In this document: positions 33,122 to 44,764 of the stretch, in pieces
Position numbering within the stretch: the stretch's first letter is position 1
Layout of the letters: each line of letters starts with the position of its first letter
Translations under genes and position numbers: made by a program
Notes under the pieces: model-generated
What the model was told of the DNA's origin: nothing
Databases searched by the model: none
Seen by the model: only the letters and a program-made list of their open reading frames with translations
NCBI GenBank assembly: GCA_014529385.2
Contig: CM043959.1
Location: 8,883,693-8,947,692 of the forward strand
DNA from: Adiantum capillus-veneris
Lineage: Eukaryota > Streptophyta > Polypodiopsida > Polypodiales > Pteridaceae
Reading direction: 5' to 3'
DNA length: 64,000 nt

Positions 33122-36100
33122 TCACTCGCTCTTCACAAACTCATCTTGCTCCACCATCATCAACATGGCATGATACAACTTAAGACGCAATCCATTTACC
33201 CTTGACGTATGTAAAATCCCATCCAGGTTAGCCAACTGATATGTACCATTCGGGAAACACTCCACTACCTTGAAAGGGCCTTCCCACTTAATTTGAGACT
33301 TCTTTTGGAAGGTGTTGTCCAGTTTTCTGTTGTAGCGCAAAACCAAGTCATGCTTCTTGATACCCTTACTTTTGACCTTTTCATTTATCTTTGCCAAAGC
33401 CTTATCCTGCATCTGCCCATAATGCTCCAATGCGCTCATCCTATCCAACTGGACCTCTTGTAACTGCAAGAGCCTCTCTTTGAATGCATCACTAGGCGAC
33501 CCAAGCAACTTCTCTAACATCTTGACCGCAGGCAACTCTACCTCCACAGGCAATAGTGCTTTCTTTCCATACACCAAATGAAATGGAGTAAACCCTGTAC
33601 CTGTCTTCACCGAAGTACGGTAAGCCCATAATGCACTAGGCAATTCCAAATCCCAATTCTTTCCTTGGTGCTCTATCACTTTCGAAAGAATCTGTACCAA
33701 CTCACCATTGAATCTTTCATTCAAGCCATTACACTGCGGGTAATAAGGAGTGGTATGCTGGTGCCTAATCTTCATCTTTGCACATAAAAAATCTAGCAGT
33801 TTAGCTCTAAAGCCAGGCCCCTTACCTGAAAGTAACTCCAGTGGCACCCCAAACTTGCAACATATTTCATCATACACAAATTTTGCCACATCCTTTGCAG
33901 TGATCTGTTTTACTGCTATAGCCTCTGCCCATCTAGAGAGATAGTCCACTGCCGTCAAAATATAGCTTTTGCCCCTGCTTGTGATAGGTAACGGGCCTAT
34001 TGCATCAATTCCCCACTTTTCAAACACATCAAACGCCATAATGGTTTTTCGTAGCTCTGGCTTCAACACTCTCTTCCCAAATGCTTGACATCTATTGAAA
34101 GACCTACACCAATGGTGAACATCCTTCTGCAAACTAGGCCATACATACCCCTCTTGCAAAATCTTATGCAAGGTGATCTTTAGAGCAAAATGGCCACCAC
34201 ATGCGCCTTCATGATTCTCTTCCAACACTCTGTAAAGCTCCTCCCGCCAAGGTACACGTCTCAACACGAGATCAGCCCCTTTCATGTATAAGACATCACC
34301 AATCAATTTGTACCTGTATGCTCTACGCACAAAGCCATACTTCTTAGACTTCTGAATCTCCTTTGGAATGATTCCTGTTAGCAAAAACTCCTCTTCTTGA
34401 GCCAAACTTTCCCGGCCATGATAAAGAGGTAAATTGGTCCTCAACACGAATAGCTCCCCAATCATGCCTTGAGCTGCTTCATGTGCCTCTCCATTTAGAG
34501 CACGGTCAATGTGTCTGATGCTCCATGCTTTGAACTTTTTTAACAGGCCTTTAATTCTGAAGCACATTTCCTTCAATGAGGTGTTCTTGCTCTTCCACAC
34601 ACCCAGCACTTGCTTCACCACTAACAAGGCATCACCTTTTATGCTCAACCTTCGAACCCCATGCTTCAAACAAATGTGTAATCCGGCTTCCAATGTAGCA
34701 TATTCAGCCTCATTGTTACTATGAGCATCCAATTTGAACCCTCTCTTGCATACTAGCTTCCCCTCTGGATCATAAAGTGCTATACCCCCTGAAGCTGCAT
34801 CATGGCTCTTTCTGTATGAACCATCAAAGAACAACACATGTGCATTGCTGATCTGTGTCACTTCTTCAACTACCTTTCTCACCACCTCTTCCTTAACAAT
34901 AAGGGGATTCTCCTTGTAGGTCAACAAATCAGCTAGGGTAGCCCTTGTACTATCTTCCACTAGAAAAGAGAACTCAAACTCTTGCAGCTCAATTACCCAT
35001 TTCTTCACCACATTTGACATGTTAATACCATTAATTAATTGTGGCAAAAAGGCATAACTCGTCAAGAAAACAAAAGGCCGTGGTAGCAAGTAATGACGAA
35101 ATCGTCGACAAGCAAATATTACACTGGCCATCACTAGCTCTACTTCCGATGACTTTCTCTCCGCTACCAACTTCACTCGGCTTGCACAATACACTGGCCT
35201 CATATAATGGCTGCCCTTCCCCTTTTGCAATAGCATGGCTCCAATGGCATCATCCCCTACTGATGGATTTACATAAAAAACTTTCTCCCAATCAGGAGCC
35301 TGCATGGCTGACAACCCCCCTAACACCTCTTTCACCTCTTGAAACACTTCTTCACACTTGTCATCCCATTGCAATGGATCATGCTTTGCCACTTGTTGTA
35401 ATGGATAAAGAAGCTGCGAAGACAATGGAATAAACCGTGCCATGTACTTCACTTTGTGTATAAAGGTTGCCAATTGCTTCGTACTCATAGGTGATGGAAG
35501 AAGAATAATAGACTTCACCTTATCTGGATCAGCCTCAATGCCATTTTCTGACACCATATGGCCCAATAGCTTCACCCTTGGCTGTGCTAGATGACATTTC
35601 TTTTGATTTTGTTGTCCTCCACATTCATCATATCGAGCCAATACCATCTGCTATAAACATAGAAGTCATCCATAAAAGCTTTAACACAACTACCAATGAA
35701 TGGTTCCAACACCCAATTTGCTCTCTCTTGATAGAAGTAAGGTCCATTTGACAACCCAAATGGCAATACTGTGTAGCAATAGCAGCCCCATGGCGTAATA
35801 AAAGTGGTCTTTGTGCGGTCTTTAAGAGAAATCTTCAATTGAAAATAGCCTGAAAAACCATCACACACACTGTACCTCTCATAACCTGCCACTGAATCCA
35901 AGATCTGATCGATGAATGGAAGAGGATATGGGTTCTTCTTAGTGGCTGCATTTAAGGGTTTAAAATCTACACAAATCCTCCACTTCCCATCCTTCTTTGG
36001 ACTGACTACTATTGGACTCACCCATTCTGTGGTCTCCACAGGGACTATGAACCCTGCCTTCAATAACTTGTCCACCTCTACCCGCAAGGCTTCCATTTGC

Positions 36101-38370
36101 TCTTGACCCATCCTTCTTAGCCTTTGCCGCACTGGCTTAGCACCTTCTTTCAGCTCTATATGCATCTTTTCGCCCTTGAACCCTCTGATCTCTTCATATG
36201 AAGTAATGAACAAATCAGGAAAACTAGCCAGCATGTGCAAATATATATCCTTCTCCATAGCTGAGAGGTCTCCACTAATCATTTGTGTCATTAATTCCTG
36301 CTTCTTTGACAACTCAACCTTGGTTTGCATCAGCCCTTCAATCACTTCATAAGGCCCTTCACTTTCATCTTCAACCTCATTTGCAAATGCAACTAAACCA
36401 ATCTCCTGGATTTCTTTATCCATCAAAAGAAATGCAACATCAGCATCCTCATCACTGCTGGTAGTGCTATCACTGTCCTCATCTGTCACCGTGGAAGAGT
36501 CTTCATCACTAGACTCATCCTCATCTTCATAAAGCTCCTCTAATCGTTTCCTTGTGTCCATATTATAAAGCTTCTTGGTACCTGTTTTTCCATACAGGCT
36601 AATCGTACCATGTCGCCAATCTTGAATAGCTCCCACTACACGTAACCACGGTCTGCCCAGTATAATAGGATATGCTCCCAACCCTGCTGGCATCACATGA
36701 AAATCAACCACTGCTTTTGCATCATATACCTCCACTTCTAAGCTCTTTACAACACCCAAGCATTTTACTTTTTGATGGTTTGCCAATCTGATCCGAAAAC
36801 CTGACACCCCAGCCACTGTGAGACCCATCTTCTCAACACATGAGTGTGTTATGACGCATATTTGGGCTCCGCCATCCACATAACCTTGTCCCAAATTTTT
36901 CCTTTTATGCCACACATCTACTATTGGAAAAATGTCTGGTAGCTCGTCCATTGCCAACACCTTCACTGAACCTCTCTCTGGCTCTTTCTCCATTGGGTTA
37001 ACCATCCTCTTCCACTGTCGCTTTAGCTTAGGCACCATCTCTATAAGCTGCCCAAAAGTAACATCTGCCTTCCTGCTCGTCAGATCCTCCCTCAAGTCAT
37101 AGCTTAATTGCCCATCCCCTAGTGGAAAATCTGAAACATGAAACTTTCGACGAGCTCTCCTTTTCCTCTTGGCCTTGACATCCTCGCCTTCATGGCTCTT
37201 TCCTTTCTTCTTACTAGGACCTGGGGCACTTCTTCCTTCCTTATCCTCTGTGGTCCTCTTCCCAATAGGCATCACTAATGTATCCTCTAGCTTTGATGCC
37301 TTCTCCAAGGTGACTACACTTAGCACTTTTGTCTTTCCCTTTTCCTCCTGGGTCAGTCCACTGGTTCCTTCGTCTCCCTTAATTTCGATGCCATAATCAT
37401 TTGACCTAGTTAGCACCTGTCTTGGCGATAGATACATGTCTCCCCCCATCCTTGGTGGCTTATCACATTGCGGGCTGATGTGACCCAACTCTCCACAATT
37501 GTAACATGTGGGCGTCTGCCTCCAAAACCTACCATTGCTTTGTCCAACACCATTCCTAGGCCTTTCTTCACCTCCTGGCTGATTTGCAAACTGCCCTCGA
37601 CCGCGATTATTTCCCACTTGACTTAGCATGTTTAGGCTGAGATTCTTCATCAAATCAACCACTTGCCTCATGTCTTGCCTTAGGCCATCATCTTGCACTG
37701 CTGTAGTGACCACTGCTGGCATAACCTGAGTAGTAACAGGAACTACTGGTTCATGATGAACCCCTGACATGCGCCCTTGTAAAGACTCTATAGGCTGAAA
37801 TTCAGACCTCATGGGCAAAGACTCCACCCCTAACTGGCTCATTTTCCTCAGCTTCCATTCTTTGTTCCTTGCTACCTCTAGTGCATCTTCATATGTCCTA
37901 GGCTTCTTTAGCTCCACTCTCCAACGTATATTCTCCCAAAGACCAGCCAAGAACCTGTCCTTCTTCATCATGTCAGGCGGGGGTACCTGTGGTGCTAAGG
38001 CCTTGCACATTCGCTCCCATGCCAATGAAAACTTACGTATGTACGCATCTACTGGCTCACCTTCCTTTTGCACCAAAGCCTGTACTTCTTGCCACACTTT
38101 GTCAGGATCTTCTATCTTCACAAACTCCACTTCCAACCCATGTCGTAGATTGTCCCAACTCAATCTTACAGGTGGATCAACCACACGCAACTCCTCTTCA
38201 AATGCTTTAGACCAAACTCGTGCATCACTCTTCAAACAAATTTGGAGAAGGCGTAACATCTGCGCAGGGTCATGAATCTGGTTGCTAATGCAGGCAACCT
38301 CCATCTTTTCCAAAAATTCTTCCACATCTTCATCACTTCTTCCATGAAACTCCGGATAAGAGAAAGCCAT
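33122..38370 (-). pseudogene. gag-pol coding region of the young Tat element (fossil)
   Basis: Read on the minus strand from the gag start at 38370 (MAFSYPEFHGRSDEDVEEF). The zinc knuckle CYNCGELGHISPQC is at about 37505-37460. The protease motif VDGGAQICVI is near 36880. Reverse transcriptase is at about 36150-35650, with FMDDFYVYS. The usual RNase H is at about 35290-35000. A second, distinct RNase H at about 34840-34510 has FFDGSYRKSHDAASGG and SNNEAEYATLEAGL. Integrase is at about 34250-33550 (HHWCRSFNRC, WGIDAIGPLP). Two RNase H domains are the hallmark of the plant Tat lineage. About one break is present. Confidence 0.9.
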
Positions 38371-39414
38371 GGCTAGAGAACCCCTTCAAACACACGTGCA
38401 AGAACCCAAAATTTTTCACTACCCAATCCCCAGAAACTTCAATGGAGCTCAGGTTTAGATGAGAACAAACACATGCACATCAAATGAGTTTTCATAGTTG
38501 ATCATCGGAATTACAATAGGCAAAGGACATTCCAAGATCTCTCGTAACCTTCTTGGCCCAAACATAAAGACTATGCGCTGCTGGAAAAAGATCTTCCTGG
38601 ACACATGAACATTAATCTGAATCCTTTGAGTTAAATGAAAAGGAGTGAACTGAGGGCCATTTTGATCATCCATCAAAGCCAACCATGAAGCTCCCAAGAA
38701 GGCACACCTGACTTATCCTCTGATTTTTTCCCAAATTTCAGCAGCATAACAGCATAAAATGGCTCAAAAGACCAAAAGACCAGCCATCATAACTTGGAAA
38801 AATTTTGACAGAGTTTCCCTAGAAGTAGAGCAATGAGAACCCAAAATATAGATTGTATCTATATGCATAAACTGCCAACAATAGAACCCGAGCATCAAAT
38901 AGGACTCACTAGTACATAGCCTATGGCGAGGTCACAAAAAGGGTGCTCCAGCTACCTGTATCACCGAAAGGATCTCTACATTTGAGAATCCCCCAGCTCA
39001 ATAAAAACCTCACGCTATCGACCCTCACACGAAGGCTAATGCAAATCGCGTATAGTCAAGTCTCAGAAATGACTATCTTCCAGACCAAGTCTCAGAAATA
39101 GCTGGGACTGCCAAATACAACCAAGTATGGCTCCACAAATGCGTGCAATGGCAGTTTCCACAAGTAACGTACAATCCAGCAGACAATGCGCTCAAATAGG
39201 CGCCAAGTGATGCATTCCCACAACAACTGCAAGTGACATCACTGCTAGTATATCACTGTACTCCAGCTACCTGTACCTGTGTGAATCACTTGTACCTGTA
39301 CCTGTCTCTGTAACCTGTAACCTGTAATCTGCAACCTGTAACCTGTAATCCCGAAGCTCGAAGCTCGAGGAAGAAGGTACTCGAAGAAGATCCTCAGTGG
39401 GGGCACCAAAAGAA
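38371..39414 (-). other. 5' untranslated leader of the young Tat element
   Basis: About 1 kb between gag and the 5' LTR with no open frame of interest. Near the LTR it carries a short tandem repeat, AACCTGTAACCTGTAATC-like, at about 39270-39350. Confidence 0.6.
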
Positions 39415-39582
39415 TGTGAGCGGGATGAAAACACACACAGCGCCTCTATAACGACCCGACACACACTCTTGGAATGATACACACACACACTATGGGGCAC
39501 CACTCGGCTTAGACAACACACCTGGCCGAGACAGGGAACACACCTCTGGAGTGAGAGGAGAGAGACTATCCACTTGTCCACT

Positions 39583-39617
<35 letters not shown>

Positions 39618-40556
39618 ACTCAGCTCAAAAGAGGAGAATTTCTGATGTTTAGATACAAATGAGCTTGGGCCAACACCAATGGGGCAAACAACTCACACAA
39701 TATGGGTAAAATATGCCAGACACAATCACAAATTGGAGAAGAAGCTTCATTCATAGGAGAAACTTACATAGCAAAAACAGCAGAAAAAGGGTGAGGAATT
39801 TGGAAAAATGGACAGCGCCATCGCGTCCGGAACGGCCCAAAACCCCAGTCTACAATGTCAAAGTGCTCAAATCCGACCTCGGATGAGCAGTTTACGGCCA
39901 AAACAGGCTCCAAAATGAGCAAAAACACACCTGCGGTTGTTCCTCCTCTCTTCTCCACGTTTTTTCTGGTCTTTTCTCAGTTTTTTCAGTTCCCACACTT
40001 CGCTTTATTAGTTGGGCACCCTTGGCCTTTTAGATGACCTCAAACGGACCCCGAACAGGCCAAAAACTGACCTCGCAGTGCATAGTTGTCACCTTTTTGC
40101 ATCATTCGCACACCTGGCACTCAAATTTTTTCCAATAATGCATCTCGCCACCACGTGAAGTGGCCCCAAAAAGTGGTCCTAATGATGACCTTTCTGCATA
40201 ACTCTCACAAGAAAACACCCACGTTGTGTCCCTCCTCATCCGCGTGCAAATATTGACCTCGTTCGCCCTCCTGACGCCACTAGATGCCATCTGACGCACC
40301 TGCTTACCTCATATCGTCGGCCCGCGGATAGCTTCCTCAAGAAGTTTTACGCGCTATAAACTCCTCATTATTGTAGAAAAAACATACTGGTACTGGTGAT
40401 AGTGAAAATCGATGCACTATGTACATGATGTCCTACCTGTACACATGTGGGCCCCACGTAACCACCTGGCTCTGCAAAATGGGCAATTCCTTATTTGATG
40501 CACCATGCATGTGTATGTACATATGCGCAATTCCTTGCTCGAAAAAACTCATGACA
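39415..40556 (-). repeat. right LTR (5' LTR of the minus-strand Tat element)
   Basis: The 1142-bp partner of 31870-33019. The internal side is followed on the minus strand by the primer-binding site TTTTGGTGCCCCCAC (plus-strand GTGGGGGCACCAAAA at about 39397-39411). Confidence 0.9.
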
Positions 40557-40560
40557 CCAC

Positions 40561-42105
40561 ATTAGACATTGTGGTCAGCTTTTGCGTGGACGATATGATA
40601 CTTTTTGGTCAGCTGCTTTTGGACTTGGAGGCATCCAAGGTGGGGTATGTATGACTATTGCAGATTCTTTGTAGTAGGCCATTGTGGGCAGAGGGATTAC
40701 TATGCAAGGCAGGGCTCAGTGGATCATTATGCGGGTTCAGGGTTGTCTTGTGGGCTTCCTGAACATCTATGTGCCCAATGTGGCGAGTGCCCGAGCCGAG
40801 TTTTGGTCACAGATTGTTGAGTTTGTACAGCAGACACAACAGTGGTGCATAGGGGGTGACTTCAACATGTTGGAGGACCCCTCTGACTGGATTGGTGGTA
40901 GCCCCGGGTGATTCACTTTGTTTACAAAATGGGACGCCACCTGCGAGCAAACAACTTTGATAAAACCCCTATATACGACTCATATTAGAGAATATGGCCC
41001 CCCTTTCTACGCTTATACGATAATCAGTGAAGAAAACTATCATACCTCTATCTTACATATAAAATTTAGGTCTCACATGATCTAATTGAGTCAAACTAGT
41101 CAAAGAGTGTGTAGCATAGTGACTAGAAATGTACTAAGGACCACTTCTATTGATATATAACTAGATGTATCCTCAATGTGTCTTAGCTTGATTTTCAAAC
41201 TATGTGCCCGATTAGCCTGCACTTTGGCTATTTGTCCAATTATGGCCCATCCAAAGCTGGTGGAAATCAACCCTTGACCTACTCCAAATCATCCCTTATC
41301 TATGACCGACTTGCTACAAAATTTGATGTGTGACCTGAAAAAAAACTTTTCTTAAATTCATTTGAGTTCTAGTGCAGATCAGTGACCAATCATTACAAGT
41401 AATCAACCTTGGTCAGGTCCCCCCTCCCCCCCCCCCCCAAATATGATACCCTCTTCTTTATTTTTAATCTTGGGAGATAAATTATTGGGGCCTTGTCCCT
41501 AACTTACACGCTTATGTAACTTGTAAACACAAAACCCCTCCCTTGCACTTATGTGGTGCGGTAGGTTTTCCATGGTGAATCCCCTCGGGTGGTAGCCATG
41601 CTACTGTGCATGGAGTTGAGCTGCCAGCTTGCACTCTGAGGGTTTCAGATGTGTGGCAGCATTCTAGCTTTGTGAGGCCCCCAGATAGCCTGGTCTTCTC
41701 TCGTTCGGCCTTCTCTCGTTCGGACCGTAGAGTGGGAGGAGTGAATCTATCGTGGATAGATCGGTTCTACACTAGTGACCACTTCTGTGACTTGGGTGGA
41801 ACAGTTGGCATTCTGGCAGTGACTTTCTTCTCGGACCATGCACCAATCATCCTCACAGTGATAGATAGGCAGAGGAGGGGGAGCATGATCTTTGCATCCC
41901 TGAGAGGGTCTTGCTGGACTCTTCACTCAGAGAGCAAGTTGAGTCTCTCTGGATAGAGACCTTAAACATGCACGATTTTCTTGCTTACAGAGTGGCCTCA
42001 GGACTAGCTCAGGTTAGTCAATTATTTCTTCAGGAGTCTTTGGCTCACCTGGCTGCAATGAGAGAGGAGGAGCAGTGTCTCCGACAGGGTGTTGCTTCCT
42101 TGTAG
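40561..42105 (+). pseudogene. LINE ORF2 endonuclease, remainder
   Basis: After the Tat insertion the frame reads IRHCGQLLRGRYDTFW, GGIQGGVCMTIADSL, a stop, then GFLNIYVPN and WCIGGDFNMLEDPSDWIGGS. The last block is the catalytic GDFN-type motif of APE endonucleases. After the small DNA transposon it continues HATVHGVELPACTLRVSDVW, then LSWIDRFYTSDHF and FFSDHAPIIL, the conserved SDHAP end motif. Several stops show the gene is dead. The continuity across both insertions is the main proof that these pieces are one LINE. Confidence 0.75.
40904..41587. mobile_element. small non-autonomous TIR DNA transposon inside the LINE (MULE-like)
   Basis: A 684-bp insert is flanked by a perfect 10-bp direct repeat GGTGGTAGCC (40894-40903 and 41588-41597). 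Its ends are imperfect inverted repeats: CCGGGTGATTCAC on the left and CGAGGGGATTCAC read inward from the right, 10 of 13 matching. A target duplication of 9-10 bp with inverted ends fits Mutator-like elements. Removing the insert and one repeat leaves the LINE frame open as WIGGSHATVHG. It has no coding capacity, and a run of C lies near 41425-41438. Confidence 0.7.
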
Positions 42106-42719
42106 AGGATGTAGAAGCACCATCCAGACAATCCTCGGTTGGAGGAGCAGTTACACCAGGCTCACGAGGAGCTTGTTAGCATAGAGGAGCCTCGCCATGA
42201 GTTTTCTTTCCATTGATAGGCATCTAAGTGGATAGAGGTGGGTGATAGAGTGACTGATGATTTCTTTGAGGGAGTGGGGCCTCAACATACGCATGCCAAG
42301 GTCAGTCATTTGAGAAGGCTTGACGGGTCAGTTTCTTCTTAGCCAAAGGACATGCGTGCAGTTGCTACTGACTTTTACCATGAGTTACTGTCTACAGAGC
42401 CTCAGTCAGAGTGTTAGGATGCATGCAGACAGTAGGTGTGGGCACAGATGCCTTGTCTTGTGACTAAGGAGATGTGTAAGAGGCTTGAGCTGCCACTTCA
42501 GCCTGAGGAGTTTCACACGGCTCTTAGTGTACTCCCACGTGGTAGCTTTCCAGATGAGGATGGCTAGACTCCTAGTTTTGTCTTGGAGTACTAGGACTTG
42601 CTTGGCCCAGATCTCTATAGCGATTTTCAATACATCTTGCACACAAGAGAGATGCCTGACAGCATGAGTGAGGGCTTGATCTACCTCATTCCCAAGGAGG
42701 GTGGCTCCTTGGATGATAT
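42106..42719 (+). pseudogene. LINE ORF2 linker before reverse transcriptase, decayed
   Basis: Same strand and composition as the flanking LINE parts. Broken frames contain the expected pre-RT region, such as stretches reading LPRGSFPDEDG-like and IPKEGGSLDD before RPI. Many stops. It holds no separate gene. Confidence 0.5.
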
Positions 42720-43545
42720 TTGACAGTGGCGCCCCATCACCATCCTCAAATCAGCCTACAAAATTCTTGCCAAGGCTCTCAGTTTGAGGATTCAGTTACT
42801 TCTAGAGAGCCTTATACATGGGACTCATACAGGTTTTTTCCAGGAGCTAGTATCATTGACAACGTCTTTACTTTTTTGGATGCTTCTGCCCTAGCGCGGC
42901 TTTGTGGTGAGGATCTGTTGATTCTTCTTCTCAATTTTGAGAAGGCTTACGACAGAGTTGATTGGGAATTTTTGGAGGGCACTCTACGTAGGATGGGCTT
43001 CTCAGATGCTTGGATCAGAGGGGTGTCAGCTTTGTATAGACTAACACAAAATCGTGTACTTTTGTCAGGAGGTAGAGGTGATTGTTTCATATTCACACGT
43101 TTGATCAAACAGGGCTGCCCTCTTGCCCCCTTCCTCTTTCTATTCTATGTGGAGGTGATGAGTAGGTATTTGGTGTTGCAACAGGTTGGTTTATGGGGCT
43201 TAGCACTTCCTATTCGGGGAGATGAGCTACTAGACATTGAGTTTGCAGATAACTCATCCTTGTACTTGGATGGCGAGGAGGCCAACCTTCACAGGTGTGA
43301 GAAAGCTCTTGAGACCTTTTGTTGTGCATCTGGCACAGTGGTCAACTGGAGAAAGATAGTGGCTTTCTCGGTTGGTGGTGCTCCTATGCCCAATTGGATG
43401 CCAGGTGAGGGTTTCAAGTGGACTCCCCCAGGGACTGCAGTTCGGTACTTGGGTTGTCAGGTTGGTTTGGACTTGTCTCCCGAGAAGCAGATTGCTCTCA
43501 TTCTCCTGTCTATTAGGAGGAAGTTGGTACATTAGAGTTCCACAC
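42720..43545 (+). pseudogene. LINE ORF2 reverse transcriptase
   Basis: Non-LTR reverse transcriptase blocks appear in order. RPITILKSAYKILAKAL is followed by a frame change, then SIIDNVFTFLDASALA, LLILLLNFEKAYDRVDWEFL (motif A), KQGCPLAPFLFLFYVEVMSR (motif B), LLDIEFADNSSLYLDG (motif C) and LGCQVGLDLSPEKQ. Motif A has NFEKAYD where DFEKAYD is normal, and motif C has FADN where FADD is normal, so two catalytic aspartates are lost. A functional enzyme would copy LINE RNA at the nicked target. Confidence 0.85.
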
Positions 43546-43699
43546 AACTTTCTCTGGCAGGTAAAGTTTTAGTGGCCAACTAGGTGTTGTTGGCTACTAT
43601 GTGGTACATCACTTCTTGCTAGATCTTCTCGAGTTCTTGTATCAGCCAGATAGAGAGGCGGATTAGGAACTTCCTTTGGTCAGGGCGTGACACTCAGAT

Positions 43700-44764
43700 A
43701 GCCCGGGCCAAAGTGCCTTGGCAGGTCATCGCTCTTCCTTGTTCTCAGGGAGGGCTTGGGATCATAGACCCAGCACAACAGACCAGAGCCCTTCTTGGAA
43801 AGTTCATCATCAAAGGAATTCTTCCAGGTAAGGAGCCCTGGAAGGAGTTCTTGCTACAACGGCTTTGTGCTAGGGTGCCTCAGGCTGGAGGCCCCTGGCG
43901 ACCTTCGACTAGATGGATTTTAACAGATATGCGCGGAGTTGGCTTTATTAGGAGACTAGAGGACCGCTTTGTTGTGAGTTTTCTCCAATCTTGGGAGCAT
44001 CTATGGCGAGGCCTCGAGCAGTGTCAACCTACTTGCACGGAGGAGCTCCTGAGAGAGCCCCTTATTCGGAACCCCATGGTTAGCACTCAGACAGGCCACT
44101 TGGTTGGTAGTCGGCCTCATGTTTCCTGGGGTCCCATACCAGCGGGTCCAGCACGCTCTTTAGGTGACTGGTTATAGTTTTCAGGCTTGTCACAGGAGCT
44201 GCAGGGCTTTCAGCTACAGAGCATGAGAGGGGTGCAAAGCATGTGCGAGGACATCTTAGAGGTAGTACCAGCCGAGTGGCTCACACCTCTCGAGCCAGCA
44301 ACACCCAGATTGGATGGGAGCCTTCACGCAACTAGAGGTTCTCATCTCAGTTTGGACTTGCTTAGAGACTGTACCCTCCTTGTTTTTTGAGTTACAAGGT
44401 GAGAGACGCTTACACCGAGTTGCAATAGAGGCCCCATAGGTGGAAGAGTACTATTTTCAGAGGATCCGTGTGGTCCACTAGCACTAGTACAGTGGGATCG
44501 TGGAGAGTGTCTTTGGAGGGACCCTTTCTCCTCTACAGACCACCGAGGTGTCCCTTTCTTTCAGTACACTGTTCGACTGGGACGTCACATACTAGCAGCA
44601 CACAGAGAGGCTCGCCCTACTGCAGCACCTCATTGGCAGGAGGAGGGTCTCATAGCTGAGTGCTTGTCAGCTTTTTGGGAGAGGTTTTTGTTCCAGTGGT
44701 GGCTGGTCGCACACACAGCTACAGTAGTTGGGAGCTGGCTTCTACATAGTGGTCTCTCGGCCGC
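43700..44764 (+). pseudogene. LINE ORF2 C-terminal region
   Basis: VPWQVIALPCSQGGLGIIDP is the conserved block found after the RT in plant LINEs (W-x-x-x-x-P-x-x-x-GGLG). Decayed frames follow (EDPCGPLALVQWDRGECLW, FQYTVRLGRHILAAHREAR) up to the gypsy insertion at 44765. The final Cys/His knuckle is not recognisable. Confidence 0.65.

Larger units (their letters stand above)
31870..40556 (-). mobile_element. Ty3/gypsy Tat-type retrotransposon with both LTRs, young (fossil)
   Basis: LTRs of about 1150 bp (31870-33019) and 1142 bp (39415-40556) flank a minus-strand internal region. A primer-binding site (TTTTGGTGCCCCCAC on the minus strand) touches the right LTR. The LTRs differ at roughly ten positions plus small indels by eye, about 1%, so this is the youngest insertion in the window. 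The target duplication appears to be 4 bp: CCGC left, CCAC right, a difference expected from decay of a methylated CpG. The coding region is nearly whole, with about one break. It interrupts the LINE endonuclease. Confidence 0.92.
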
